Source of the DNA: SHVZ01 sp041906305
Lineage (GTDB): Bacteria; Pseudomonadota; Alphaproteobacteria; SHVZ01
Length of the DNA: 64,000 bases
NCBI GenBank assembly: GCA_041906305.1
Contig: JAYRJL010000001.1
Span: 620,001 to 684,000, forward strand
Direction: 5' to 3'
Numbering within the stretch: the first letter of the stretch is position 1; each line of letters opens with the position of its first letter. Positions 24,582-33,719 of the stretch are shown here, one piece after another. The translations under genes and the position numbers were made by a program. The notes under the pieces are model-generated. The model did no database searches. It was not told where the DNA came from and worked only from the letters and a program-made list of their open reading frames with translations.

Positions 24582-25688
24582 GTGGCCGATCCAGGCACGC
24601 TCAAAGTCACGCCGCTCAACGCGCTCCACCGCTCGCTCGGCGCCAAGATGGTGCCGTTCGCCGGATACGACATGCCCGTCCAGTACCCGATGGGCATCAT
24701 GAACGAACACCTGCACACGCGCGCAGGGGCAGGCCTCTTCGACGTCAGCCACATGGGCCAGGTGCGCATCACCGGCAAGGACGCGGCGAAGCAGTTTGAG
24801 ACGCTGGTGCCCGGCGACTACCAGGCGCTCGGCCTCGGCCGCACCAAGTACTCGCTGCTGCTCGACGACAACGCCGGCATCCTCGACGACCTGATGGCGA
24901 CCAATCGCGGCGATCACCTGTTCGTCGTGGTCAACGCCTCCAACAAGGACGCCGACGTCGCGCGCCTGCGCGAGCGCCTGAAAGGGGTCGGCATCGAGTA
25001 CCTGGAGGACCGTGCGCTGATGGCGCTCCAGGGGCCCGCCGCCAAGAAGGTGATGGCGAAGCTTTCGCCGGGCTCGACCGACATGGTCTTTCTCTCCATC
25101 CGCGATCTGAAGATCGCCGGCATCGACGTGCTGGCGACGCGTTCGGGCTACACCGGCGAGGACGGCTGGGAGATCTCGGTCGCGGCGAGAGACGCCGAGG
25201 CGCTGGCGAAGGCGCTGCTGGCCGAGCCCGAGGTCAAGCCGATCGGTCTCGGCGCCCGCGACTCCCTCCGCCTCGAAGCCGGGCTCTGCCTGCACGGCAA
25301 CGACATCGGCCCGGACACGACGCCGATAGAAGCCGACCTCGCCTGGGCGGTCTCCAAGCGCCGGCGCGAAGAAGGCGGATTCCCCGGCCACGCGATCGTC
25401 ATGAAGCAGCTGAAGGACGGTGTCGCCCGCAAGCGCGTCGGCATCAAGCCGGAAGACAAGGCACCGGCGCGCGGCCATACGCCGATCGCGGACATGAACG
25501 GTGCCACCATCGGCGAGATCACGTCCGGCGGATTCGGTCCTTCAGTCGGGGGCCCGGTGGCGATGGGCTACGTCGCCACGTCCCATGCGCAGGTCGGCAC
25601 GCCGATCCAGACCATCGTTCGCGGCACGCCCAGGCCTGCCAAGGTCGCGAAGCTGCCCTTCGTCCAACCAAACTATCATCGGGGATGA
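24582..25688 (+). CDS. gcvT: Glycine cleavage system aminomethyltransferase (T protein)
   Basis: This 368-aa protein transfers the aminomethyl carbon from lipoylated H protein to tetrahydrofolate, giving methylene-THF and ammonia. Family marks are LKVTPLNALHRSLGAKMVPFAGYDMPVQY at the N terminus, GLFDVSHMGQ, RSGYTGEDGWEIS and GLGARDSLRLEAGLCLHGND near residue 225. The C-terminal barrel contains GEITSGGFGPSVGGPVAMGYV. GTG 24582 is preceded by GGAG at 7 nt. It is the first gene downstream of the glycine riboswitch. Confidence 0.97.
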   Translation: MADPGTLKVTPLNALHRSLGAKMVPFAGYDMPVQYPMGIMNEHLHTRAGAGLFDVSHMGQVRITGKDAAKQFETLVPGDYQALGLGRTKYSLLLDDNAGILDDLMATNRGDHLFVVVNASNKDADVARLRERLKGVGIEYLEDRALMALQGPAAKKVMAKLSPGSTDMVFLSIRDLKIAGIDVLATRSGYTGEDGWEISVAARDAEALAKALLAEPEVKPIGLGARDSLRLEAGLCLHGNDIGPDTTPIEADLAWAVSKRRREEGGFPGHAIVMKQLKDGVARKRVGIKPEDKAPARGHTPIADMNGATIGEITSGGFGPSVGGPVAMGYVATSHAQVGTPIQTIVRGTPRPAKVAKLPFVQPNYHRG

Positions 25689-25694
25689 AACGTC

Positions 25695-26063
25695 ATGCGG
25701 TTCAGCAAGGATCATGAGTGGGTCAAGGTCGAGGGCGGCGTCGCCACCGTCGGCATCACGTCGTACGCGCAGGAACAGCTGGGCGACGTCGTCTTCGTCG
25801 AGCTGCCGGCCGTCGGCAAGAAGGTGAAGGCCGGCGACGAGGCGGCCGTCGTCGAATCCGTGAAGGCGGCGAGCGAGGTCTACGCGCCGGTCTCCGGCGA
25901 GGTGACCGAGGTCAACGCCGCGCTCGGCGACACCCCGGCGCTCGTGAACGAGGACGCCGAGGGCAAGGGCTGGTTCATGAAGATCAGGCTCGCCGACCCC
26001 AAGGAGGTCGACGCGCTGATGGACGCGGCCGCCTACAAGACCTTCATCGAGGGCCTGCACTGA
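25695..26063 (+). CDS. gcvH: Glycine cleavage system H protein
   Basis: The product (122 aa) is the lipoylated shuttle between P, T and L proteins. FSKDHEWVKVEGGVATVGITSYAQEQLGDVV opens the lipoyl domain and ESVKAASEVYAPVSGEV carries the lipoyl-accepting Lys57. It follows gcvT by 6 bp and overlaps gcvPA (TGATG). Length is normal. Confidence 0.97.
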   Translation: MRFSKDHEWVKVEGGVATVGITSYAQEQLGDVVFVELPAVGKKVKAGDEAAVVESVKAASEVYAPVSGEVTEVNAALGDTPALVNEDAEGKGWFMKIRLADPKEVDALMDAAAYKTFIEGLH

Positions 26064-27409
26064 TGCGCTACCTGCCGCTGACGCCGGACGACCGGCGCGA
26101 GATGCTAGGCGCGATCGGCGCCGGCTCGGTCCGCGACCTGTTCAAGGACGTGCCGGCGAAGGTCTGGCAGTCGAAGCCGGTCGACCTTCCCCTGCACCAG
26201 GGCGAGCTCGAGGTCGAGCGCGCGCTGGCGGCGCTGGCGGCGAAGAACATCCCGTCAGGCTCGGTGCCGAGCTTCCTCGGCGCCGGCGCCTATCGCCATC
26301 ACGTGCCGAGCTCGGTGGATCACCTGATCCAGCGCGGCGAGTTCCTGACCGCCTACACGCCGTACCAGCCCGAGATCGCCCAGGGCACGCTGCAGATGTT
26401 GTTCGAGTTCCAGACGCAGGTGGCGCTGGTGACCGGCATGGATGTGGCGAACGCGTCCATGTACGACGGCTCCACCGCCGCCGCCGAGGCGGTGATGATG
26501 GCCGGCCGTGTCACCCGCCGCGGACGCGCGGTGCTCTCCGGCGGCCTGCATCCCATGTACCGCTCGATCATCGAGACGCACGGCAAGTACGGCGGCTTCA
26601 AGGTCGACGCGATGCCGGCCGATCCGGAAGGCAAGGAAGATGCTGCGACGAAGCTCGGTGACGACGTCTCCTGCGTCGTCGTTCAGTACCCGTCGGTGTT
26701 CGGCCAGATCAAGGACCTGAAGCCGCTGGCGGACGCCTGCCACGCCAAGGGTGCCCTTCTGGTCGTCGTCACCACCGAGATCGTCTCGCTCGGCGCGCTG
26801 GAATCGCCGGGCGCCATGGGCGCCGACATCGTCGCGGCCGAAGGCCAGTCGATCGGCAACGGCCTCACCTATGGCGGCCCCTATGTCGGCCTGTTCGCCA
26901 CGCGCGAGAAGTTCGTGCGCCAGATGCCGGGCCGTCTTTCCGGACAGACCGTCGATGCCGACGGTCGCCGCGGCTGGGTGCTGACGCTGTCGACCCGCGA
27001 GCAGCACATCCGCCGCGAGAAGGCGACCTCGAACATCTGCACCAATGCAGGGCTCTGCGCGCTCGCCTTCTGCATCCACATGACCTTGCTCGGTGAGGTG
27101 GGCTTGAAGCAGCTCGCGGCGATCAACCATGCGAAGGCGGTGCAGCTCGCCGACATGCTCGCCGGCATTCCCGGCGTCTCGGTGGTCAACCAGTCGTTCT
27201 TCAACGAGTTCACGCTGAAGCTGCCGAAGGCGGCGGCGGGCGTCGTCGATCGTCTCGCGGCGAAGCGCATCCTTGCCGGCGTGCCGGTCTCGCGGCTGCT
27301 GCCGGGTGATGCATCGGTGGCGAACCTGCTGCTGGTGGCGGCGACCGAGGTCAATACCGATCAGGACATGGATGCGCTTGCGGGTGCGCTCCGGGAGGAT
27401 CTCCGATGA
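26063..27409 (+). CDS. gcvPA: Glycine dehydrogenase (decarboxylating) subunit 1 (P protein alpha)
   Basis: This 448-aa protein is the N-terminal half of the two-subunit P protein, which with GcvPB decarboxylates glycine on PLP. It opens MRYLPLTPDDRREMLGAIG and contains FLGAGAYRHHVPSSVDHLIQRGEFLTAYTPYQPEIAQGTLQ, MDVANASMYDGSTAAAEA and LGEPGAMGADI-type segments. ATG 26063 shares a base with the gcvH stop. As in many Gram-positives, archaea and some alphaproteobacteria, P protein is split; gcvPB follows with a 4-nt overlap. The L protein is not encoded here. Confidence 0.97.
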   Translation: MRYLPLTPDDRREMLGAIGAGSVRDLFKDVPAKVWQSKPVDLPLHQGELEVERALAALAAKNIPSGSVPSFLGAGAYRHHVPSSVDHLIQRGEFLTAYTPYQPEIAQGTLQMLFEFQTQVALVTGMDVANASMYDGSTAAAEAVMMAGRVTRRGRAVLSGGLHPMYRSIIETHGKYGGFKVDAMPADPEGKEDAATKLGDDVSCVVVQYPSVFGQIKDLKPLADACHAKGALLVVVTTEIVSLGALESPGAMGADIVAAEGQSIGNGLTYGGPYVGLFATREKFVRQMPGRLSGQTVDADGRRGWVLTLSTREQHIRREKATSNICTNAGLCALAFCIHMTLLGEVGLKQLAAINHAKAVQLADMLAGIPGVSVVNQSFFNEFTLKLPKAAAGVVDRLAAKRILAGVPVSRLLPGDASVANLLLVAATEVNTDQDMDALAGALREDLR

Positions 27410-28959
27410 GCGACTGGAGCAAGGCCGTCAGCGCCGGCTTCAAGGCGGACGGCACCGGACCGACGGGCAGCCGGGGCCTGCAGATGGAAGAGGCTCTCAT
27501 CTTCGAGCAGGACGCGCCCGGCCGAACCGGCGTCGACCTGCCGGAACCGGCGAAGGTGAAGGACCGCCTCGGCGGCCTCGCGCGCAAGGGCGACATCGGG
27601 CTGCCGGGGCTTTCAGAGCCGCAGGTGGTGCGCCACTTCACGCGTCTCTCGCAGAAGAACTACGCGATCGACGCCGGGCTCTATCCGCTGGGCTCGTGCA
27701 CGATGAAGCACAACCCGCGGCTCAACGAGAAGATGGCCCGGCTGCCGGGCTTCGGCGACCTGCATCCGCTGGCGCCCGAGTCCGCCGTGCAGGGCGCGCT
27801 GGAGTTGCTGGACACCCTGGCGCATTGGCTGAAGACGCTGACCAACATGCCGGCCGTCGCGCTGTCACCGGCTGCGGGCGCGCATGGCGAGCTCTGCGGC
27901 ATGCTCTGCATCAAGGCGGCGCTGGAAGCCAAGGGCGAGAACCGCAACCGCGTGCTCGTTCCGGAATCCGCGCACGGCACCAACCCGGCGACGGCCGCCT
28001 CGATCGGCTTCACCGTCGAGGCGGTGCCGGCCAAGGCCGACGGCAAGGTCGACGTCGAGGCTTTCAAGGCGAAGCTCGGCCCCGACGTCGCCGCGATCAT
28101 GATCACCAACCCGAACACCTGCGGTCTGTTCGAGACGGAGATCTCGGCGCTGGCCGACGCGGTGCACGCAGCCGGCGGCTATCTCTACTGCGACGGTGCG
28201 AACTTCAACGCGATCGTCGGCCGCGTGCGGCCGGGCGATCTCGGCGTCGATGCCATGCACATCAATCTGCACAAGACCTTCTCGACCCCGCATGGCGGCG
28301 GCGGGCCGGGCTCGGGCCCGGTGGTGCTCTCGAAGGCGCTCGCGCCGTTCGCACCGGTGCCTTTCGTCGTACACGGCAAGGACGGCTTCCGGCTGGTCGA
28401 GACCAGGCCTGCGTCCGGTGAAGGCTCACAGGCGCTCGGCCGCCTCAAGGTCTTCCACGGCCAGATGGGCATGTTCGTCCGCGCCGTCGCCTACATGATG
28501 AGCCACGGCTCGGACGGCCTGGCGCAGGTGGCCGAGGATGCGGTCCTCAACGCCAACTACGTGCTAGCCCGCTGCAAGGACGTGATGACGCCGGCCTTCC
28601 CCGGCTACTGCATGCACGAGGCGCTGTTCGACGATCGTTTCCTGAAGGATACCGGCGTCACCACGCTCGACTTCGCCAAGGCGCTGATCGATGCCGGCTA
28701 TCATCCGATGACGGTCTACTTCCCGCTGATCGTCCACGGCGCGATGCTGATCGAGCCGACCGAGACCGAAAGCAAGGACGCGCTCGACGCCTTCATCGCG
28801 ACGCTCAGGGCCTTGGCCGAGAAGTCGAAGGTCGACGCCCAGTCCTTCGCCGACGCGCCGAAGCTGACCCCGCGCCGCCGCCTCGACGAGACCGGCGCCG
28901 CCCGGAAGCCGATCCTCCGCTGGCGCCCGGAACCGGTGACGAGCCAGGCGGCCGACTGA
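27406..28959 (+). CDS. gcvPB: Glycine dehydrogenase (decarboxylating) subunit 2 (P protein beta)
   Basis: The product (517 aa) is the PLP-carrying half of split P protein. YALYPLGSCTMKHNPR-type segment (LYPLGSCTMKHNPRLNEKM) is near residue 95, and the PLP-lysine lies in INLHKTFSTPHGGGGPGSGP. LIHGAMLIEPTETESKDALDAF is in the C-terminal part. ATGA overlap with gcvPA at 27406-27409. The operon ends here at a strong terminator (28982). Confidence 0.97.
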   Translation: MSDWSKAVSAGFKADGTGPTGSRGLQMEEALIFEQDAPGRTGVDLPEPAKVKDRLGGLARKGDIGLPGLSEPQVVRHFTRLSQKNYAIDAGLYPLGSCTMKHNPRLNEKMARLPGFGDLHPLAPESAVQGALELLDTLAHWLKTLTNMPAVALSPAAGAHGELCGMLCIKAALEAKGENRNRVLVPESAHGTNPATAASIGFTVEAVPAKADGKVDVEAFKAKLGPDVAAIMITNPNTCGLFETEISALADAVHAAGGYLYCDGANFNAIVGRVRPGDLGVDAMHINLHKTFSTPHGGGGPGSGPVVLSKALAPFAPVPFVVHGKDGFRLVETRPASGEGSQALGRLKVFHGQMGMFVRAVAYMMSHGSDGLAQVAEDAVLNANYVLARCKDVMTPAFPGYCMHEALFDDRFLKDTGVTTLDFAKALIDAGYHPMTVYFPLIVHGAMLIEPTETESKDALDAFIATLRALAEKSKVDAQSFADAPKLTPRRRLDETGAARKPILRWRPEPVTSQAAD

Positions 28960-28981
28960 GCAGATCGACGTCCCTCCCTTC

Positions 28982-29014
28982 AAGCCCTCCCCGTCTGGGG
29001 AGGGCTTTTCTTTT
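28982..29014 (+). terminator. Intrinsic terminator of the gcv operon
   Basis: An 11-bp perfect stem (AAGCCCTCCCC / GGGGAGGGCTT) with a GTCT loop is followed by TTTTCTTTT, the clearest intrinsic terminator in this window. It begins 23 nt after the gcvPB stop. Confidence 0.9.
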
Positions 29015-29090
29015 GGGCTAGGCTCGATGTCGGCCCATTGTGGGCGTCGCCAATCTCTGTCACATAAATGTCAAAAATCCGGGAGGGTCC

Positions 29091-30920
29091 ATGGCGACGG
29101 TCAGGCTGACGATGGCGGAGGCGCTGGTGCGCTTCCTGATCAATCAGTCGGTCGAGATCGGCGGGAAGTCGCAGCCGATGTTCGGCGGCGTCTTCGCGAT
29201 CTTCGGCCATGGCAACGTCGCGGGCCTCGGCCACGCGCTCGAGCAGGAGAAGAAGCGCCTGCCGACAGTGCGAGCGCACAACGAGCAGGCGATGGCGTTG
29301 GCCGCGGTTGCCTATGCCAAGGCCAACGCGCGCCGCCGCATGATGGCCTGCACCACCTCGATCGGCCCCGGCGCCACCAACATGGTGACCGCCGCCGCGG
29401 TCGCCCATGTGAACCGGCTGCCGGTGCTGTTCCTGCCCGGCGACATCTTCGTCAGCCGCCGGCCCGACCCGGTGCTGCAGCAGGTCGAGTATTTCTCGGA
29501 CCTCACCGTCTCGGCCAACGACTGCTTCCGCCCCGTGTCGCGGCTGTTCGACCGCATCGTCCGGCCGGAGCAGATCCTGGTGGCGCTGCCGCAGGCGATG
29601 CGCGTGCTGACCGACCCGGCCGAATGCGGGCCGGTGACGCTGGCGCTGCCGCAGGACGTGCAGACCGAGAGCTTCGACTACCCGGTCGAATTCTTCCGCC
29701 CGCGCAGCTGGCGCGTGCGTGCGGCCGAGCCCGACGCCGAGGAGCTGGCGGAAGTCGCCGCAGCGATCGCCAAGTCGAAGCGCCCGCTGATCCTTGCCGG
29801 CGGCGGCGTGAAGTACGCGTTGGCGGAGAAGGCGCTGGCGCGCTTCGCCGAGACGCATGGCGTGCCGGTCACCGAGACCCAGGCCGGCAAGGGCAGCCTC
29901 GCTTTCGATCATCCGCTCAATGCCGGCGCCATCGGCGTCACCGGCACCGAGGCCGCGAACGGCCTCGCCCGGGACGCGGATCTCGTGATCGCGGTCGGCT
30001 CCCGCCTCGCCGACTTCCCGACCGGCAGCCGCGCGCTGTTCCCGCAGGCCGAGCTGGTCCAGCTCAATGTCGGCGCCTTCGATGCGGCGAAGCACGGTGC
30101 CCTGCCGCTGGTCGCCGATGCCGGAAAGGGCCTCGTCGCGCTCGACCGGGCGCTCAAGTCCTGGTCCGCGTCATCCGCCTGGACGGCACGCACGAAGAAG
30201 CTCGCGAAGCAGTGGCTGAAGACCACTGAGGCGGCGACGGCGCCGCGCAAGGGCAAGGCCAGCGATGCCGAGGTGCTGGGCGCGGTCGATCGCGCGGCCA
30301 AGCGCAAGAAGAGCATCGTCGTCTGCGCCGCCGGCGGCCTGCCGGGCGAGCTGCACAAGCTCTGGCGCGCGGCGGACTCGACCGAGTATCACCTCGAATA
30401 TGGCTATTCCTGCATGGGCTACGAGATCGCCGGCGGTCTCGGCGCCAAGCTGGCGAAGCCTGAGCGCGAGGTCTTCATCATGGTCGGCGACGGCAGCTAC
30501 CTGATGATGAACTCCGAGATCGCGACATCGGTGCAGCTCGGGGCCAAGCTCACGGTCGTCGTGCTCGACAACAAGGGTTTCGGCTGCATCGCGCGCCTTC
30601 AGAAGGCGACCGGTGGCGCGCCCTACAACAACCTGTTTCCGGCATCGGCACCGTGGGTCGATTTCGCTGCGCATGCGCGCGCGCTCGGTGCGGACGCGGT
30701 CAAGGTCCGTTCGATCGCCGAGCTCGAGTTCGCGCTCGACGCGGCGGCACCGAAGAAGAAGACGCAGGTGATCGTGATCGACACCGATCCCTGGAAGACC
30801 ACGGCCGAGGGCGGCGCCTGGTGGGACGTCGCCGTCCACGACGCGCCGCGGGATGCGACCCGCAAGGACGTCCTGAAGAACTACGGGAAGGCGCGGAAGC
30901 GCCAGAAGTTGGGCGGATAG
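29091..30920 (+). CDS. iolD: 3D-(3,5/4)-trihydroxycyclohexane-1,2-dione acylhydrolase
   Basis: This 609-aa ThDP enzyme hydrolyses the ring of the diketo-inositol to 5-deoxy-glucuronate, a step of myo-inositol catabolism. The N-terminal PYR domain opens VRLTMAEALVRFLINQSVEIGG with the catalytic Glu in VRAHNEQAMALAAVAYAKA. The central domain has LILAGGGVKYA, and the C-terminal PP domain has GDGSYLMMNSEIATS and VVLDNKGFGCIARLQ (ThDP/Mg motif GDG...N). ATG 29091 follows GGGAGGG. iolE is the next gene; iolB, iolC, iolG and an inositol transporter are not in this window. Confidence 0.95.
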   Translation: MATVRLTMAEALVRFLINQSVEIGGKSQPMFGGVFAIFGHGNVAGLGHALEQEKKRLPTVRAHNEQAMALAAVAYAKANARRRMMACTTSIGPGATNMVTAAAVAHVNRLPVLFLPGDIFVSRRPDPVLQQVEYFSDLTVSANDCFRPVSRLFDRIVRPEQILVALPQAMRVLTDPAECGPVTLALPQDVQTESFDYPVEFFRPRSWRVRAAEPDAEELAEVAAAIAKSKRPLILAGGGVKYALAEKALARFAETHGVPVTETQAGKGSLAFDHPLNAGAIGVTGTEAANGLARDADLVIAVGSRLADFPTGSRALFPQAELVQLNVGAFDAAKHGALPLVADAGKGLVALDRALKSWSASSAWTARTKKLAKQWLKTTEAATAPRKGKASDAEVLGAVDRAAKRKKSIVVCAAGGLPGELHKLWRAADSTEYHLEYGYSCMGYEIAGGLGAKLAKPEREVFIMVGDGSYLMMNSEIATSVQLGAKLTVVVLDNKGFGCIARLQKATGGAPYNNLFPASAPWVDFAAHARALGADAVKVRSIAELEFALDAAAPKKKTQVIVIDTDPWKTTAEGGAWWDVAVHDAPRDATRKDVLKNYGKARKRQKLGG

Positions 30921-30926
30921 AGCGCC

Positions 30927-31022
30927 CCCCACCCTAACCCTCCCCCACGAAGGGGGGAGGGCATACGAGATGCCTCGGGTTCCCTCACCCCGCGGAGCGT
31001 GGGGGAGGGCTAGGGTGGGGGG
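30927..31022 (+). repeat. Long inverted repeat between iolD and iolE
   Basis: Two 24-nt arms, 30927-30950 and 30999-31022, are inverted copies matching at 23 of 24 positions and separated by 48 nt. The arm sequence is a C-rich run (CCCCCACCCTAACCCTCCCC). Within the left half a smaller hairpin (CCCTCCCCC / GGGGGGAGGG) is nested at about 30939-30963. The whole element fills most of the gap. It looks like one of the dispersed intergenic palindromes of alphaproteobacteria; in mRNA it would form a very stable stem that could reduce iolE expression or end iolD transcripts. Confidence 0.85.
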
Positions 31023-31057
31023 AGAGACTCGGCGTTACAGACAGATAGAGAAGCATC

Positions 31058-31942
31058 ATGGCACGTATCGGCATCAACCCGCTCACCTGGACCAACGACG
31101 ACATGCCCGAGTTGGGATCCGAGACCCCGCTCGAGACGTGCCTCACGGAGGCGAAGCAGGCGGGCTACGACGGCATGGAACTCGGCAACAAGTTCCCGCG
31201 CGATCCCGACGTGCTGAAGCCGATCCTCGCCAAGCACGGGCTCGGCCTTGCCTCTGGCTGGTACTCGGCGAAGCTGCTCGAGCGCTCGGCTAAGGACGAG
31301 ATCGCCGCGGTGCAGGGGCATCTCAAGCTGCTGAAGGCGCTGAAGGCGCCGGCGATGGTCTTCGCCGAGGTGACCGGCTGCGTGCATGGCGACCGCAAAA
31401 TGCCGGTGACGCGCCGCCCGAAGCTGACCGAAGACCAGTGGAAGACGCTGACCTCGCGCATGACCGAGGTCGGCAGGTATCTTGCCGGCGAAGGTTGCCC
31501 GATCGCCTATCACCATCACATGGGTACGGTGATCGAGACCGAGGCTGAGATCGACCGGCTGGTCGCCGAGACCGGCAAGGAGGTCGGTCTGCTGCTCGAC
31601 ACCGGTCATCTGACCTATGCCGGCGGCGACGCGATCGCGGTCGCGAAGCGCCACGCGGCGCGTATCAATCACGTCCACTGCAAGGACATCCGCCCGGCGG
31701 TGCTGAAGCAGTCGAAGGAGAACGACTCGAGCTTCCTCGACTCCGTGCTCGCGGGCGTCTTCACCGTGCCGGGCGACGGCTCCATCGACTACCCGGCGGT
31801 GCTCAAGGAGCTGAAGCCGGCCAATTATTCCGGCTGGTTCGTGGTCGAGGCCGAGCAGGATCCGGCCAAGGCCCACCCGCTCACCTACGCGAAGAAGGGC
31901 CACGACTATCTCCGTCCGCTGACGAAGGCTCTCGGCTTCTAG
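31058..31942 (+). CDS. iolE: Myo-inosose-2 dehydratase
   Basis: The product (294 aa) dehydrates 2-keto-myo-inositol (scyllo-inosose) to the substrate of IolD, encoded just upstream. It has the xylose-isomerase-like TIM barrel: IGINPLTWTNDDMPELG opens the protein, followed by GYDGMELGNKFPRD, IAYHHHMGTVIETEAEIDRL, LLLDTGHLTYAGGD and RINHVHCKDIRPAV. Length is normal. The Shine-Dalgarno is weak (AGAGAAG), and the inverted repeat before it may uncouple it from iolD. Confidence 0.96.
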   Translation: MARIGINPLTWTNDDMPELGSETPLETCLTEAKQAGYDGMELGNKFPRDPDVLKPILAKHGLGLASGWYSAKLLERSAKDEIAAVQGHLKLLKALKAPAMVFAEVTGCVHGDRKMPVTRRPKLTEDQWKTLTSRMTEVGRYLAGEGCPIAYHHHMGTVIETEAEIDRLVAETGKEVGLLLDTGHLTYAGGDAIAVAKRHAARINHVHCKDIRPAVLKQSKENDSSFLDSVLAGVFTVPGDGSIDYPAVLKELKPANYSGWFVVEAEQDPAKAHPLTYAKKGHDYLRPLTKALGF

Positions 31943-32080
31943 CCGGTGGAGTGCTTGGGACGCAGCTTCGATTTGTGATGAAAAACCGTGGTTGTCGTGT
32001 TCGCGCTGGCCATGGCCGGCGGGCGTGCTAGCGTTTTGCGTACTTAGTGATCCATCACCACTCGCAAAGCGGGGCCTGCC

Positions 32081-33661
32081 ATGAAAGCAAGACTGCTTCA
32101 CCTCCTGGCCGGCGCGGTCGTTGTTGCCGCGCCCTGGCTTTCACCCACTGCCGCCGTCGCGCAACAGAACGTGCTCAGGGTCGTTCCGATCGCCGACCTC
32201 AAGATCATCGACCCGATCTGGACCTCGACCTCGATCACGCTGAACCACGCGAACATGGTCTACGACACCCTGTTCGCGCTGAATTCCAAACTCGAGCCGA
32301 AGCCCCAGATGGTGGAGGACTTCAAGGTGAGCGCCGACGGCCTCACCTACATCTTCACGCTCCGTCCGGGCCTCAAGTGGCATGACGGCACGCCGGTGAC
32401 GGCCGCCGACTGCGTCGCCTCGGTCAAGCGCTGGATGAGCAAGGACAGCCGCGGCGTGCTGGTCGCGGGCTTCACCGCCTCGGTCACCGCCGACAACGCG
32501 ACGACCTTCACCTGGAAGCTCAAAGAGCCCTTCGGCCAGCTGCCGGCGAGCCTCGCCAAGATCGCCTCGTACTCCGCCTACATGATGCCGGAGCGGATCG
32601 CCTCGACCCCGGCGACGACGCAGATCGACGATCCCACCGGCTCCGGCGCCTACATGTTCGACAAGCCGCAATGGAATCCGGGCGTGAAGGCGGTCTACAA
32701 GAAGTTCACCGGCTACGTGCCGCGCTCGGAGCCGTCCGACATGGCGGCCGGCGCGCGCCTCGCCAAGGTCGATACGGTCGAATGGATCGTTCTGCCCGAT
32801 CCGGCGGTCGCGACCGCGGCGCTCAATCGCGGCGAGGTCGACTTCATCGACCAGCCGAAGGCCGACCTGCTGCCGGTTATGCGCAAGAACCCGGATCTGG
32901 TGGTCAAGGTCAACGATCCGCTTGGCTCGATGTACATCATCCGCCCGAACCACCTGCATCCCCCGTTCAACAATCCGAAGGCGCGCGAGGCGCTGGTCGC
33001 GCTGACCGACCAGACCGAGTTCATGCAGGCGGTCGGCGGCGATCCGGAACTGTACCGGACCTGCGATTCCTTCATGTTCTGCGGCACGCCCAGCTATTCG
33101 ACCGCGGGGCGGGTCAAGGCGAACACCAAGCCGGACCAGGCCAAGGCGAAGAAGCTGTTCGAGGAAGCGGGCTACAAGGGCGAGCCGATCGTCGTGCTGA
33201 ACCCGGCGGACACCGTCTACTCGCCGGCGGCGCAGCTGATGGCGCAGAATCTCAAGAACATCGGGCTCAACGTCGTCCTCGATACGATGGATCCGGGTAC
33301 GCATTCGCAGCGCCGCGAGAGCAAGGCGGTGCCGGGTCAGGGCGGCTGGAGCCTGATCGCCTCGTACTGGGAAGGCACGCTGATCAATCCGATCGACTAT
33401 CCGGTGATCAACGGCGCGTGCGAAAAGGCATGGGTCGGCTGGCCGTGCAATCCCGAGGTCGAGCGTCTGCGCCTCGCCTGGGCCAAGGAAGCCGATCCGG
33501 CGAAGCAGAAGGTCATCCTCGACCAGCTGCACACCCAGATCGCCGACAACGTGATGATGGTGCCGCTGGGCCAGCGCGCCACCGTCGTCGCGTTCCGCAA
33601 GAACGTGACCGGCGTGATCTCCTCGCCGGTGCTGCTGCTCTGGAACATCTCCAAGAGCTGA
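32081..33661 (+). CDS. ABC transporter family-5 substrate-binding protein
   Basis: This 526-aa periplasmic protein binds peptides or similar solutes for an ABC importer. A signal peptide (hydrophobic 6-17, cleavage after AVA at ~25-27) precedes QNVLRVVPIADLKIID. FTLRPGLKWHDGTPVTAADC is the family-5 signature region. No permease or ATPase lies next to it; the next gene, a D-aminoacylase-type enzyme, is 58 bp away with a hairpin between. It is paralogous to the protein encoded at the left edge. The ligand is unknown; N-acyl or D-amino-acid peptides would fit the neighbour. Confidence 0.93.
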   Translation: MKARLLHLLAGAVVVAAPWLSPTAAVAQQNVLRVVPIADLKIIDPIWTSTSITLNHANMVYDTLFALNSKLEPKPQMVEDFKVSADGLTYIFTLRPGLKWHDGTPVTAADCVASVKRWMSKDSRGVLVAGFTASVTADNATTFTWKLKEPFGQLPASLAKIASYSAYMMPERIASTPATTQIDDPTGSGAYMFDKPQWNPGVKAVYKKFTGYVPRSEPSDMAAGARLAKVDTVEWIVLPDPAVATAALNRGEVDFIDQPKADLLPVMRKNPDLVVKVNDPLGSMYIIRPNHLHPPFNNPKAREALVALTDQTEFMQAVGGDPELYRTCDSFMFCGTPSYSTAGRVKANTKPDQAKAKKLFEEAGYKGEPIVVLNPADTVYSPAAQLMAQNLKNIGLNVVLDTMDPGTHSQRRESKAVPGQGGWSLIASYWEGTLINPIDYPVINGACEKAWVGWPCNPEVERLRLAWAKEADPAKQKVILDQLHTQIADNVMMVPLGQRATVVAFRKNVTGVISSPVLLLWNISKS

Positions 33662-33672
33662 GGTCGATACCC

Positions 33673-33700
33673 GCGGCGGCTCCCTGCAAGGAGCCGCCGC
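33673..33700 (+). repeat. Hairpin between SBP gene and amidohydrolase gene
   Basis: A perfect 11-bp stem (GCGGCGGCTCC / GGAGCCGCCGC) with a CTGCAA loop begins 12 nt after the SBP stop. It is followed by TTGATTT rather than a U-run. It probably stabilises the SBP message or gives partial termination, lowering expression of the downstream enzyme. Confidence 0.65.
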
Positions 33701-33719
33701 TTGATTTCGGGGGACTGCG

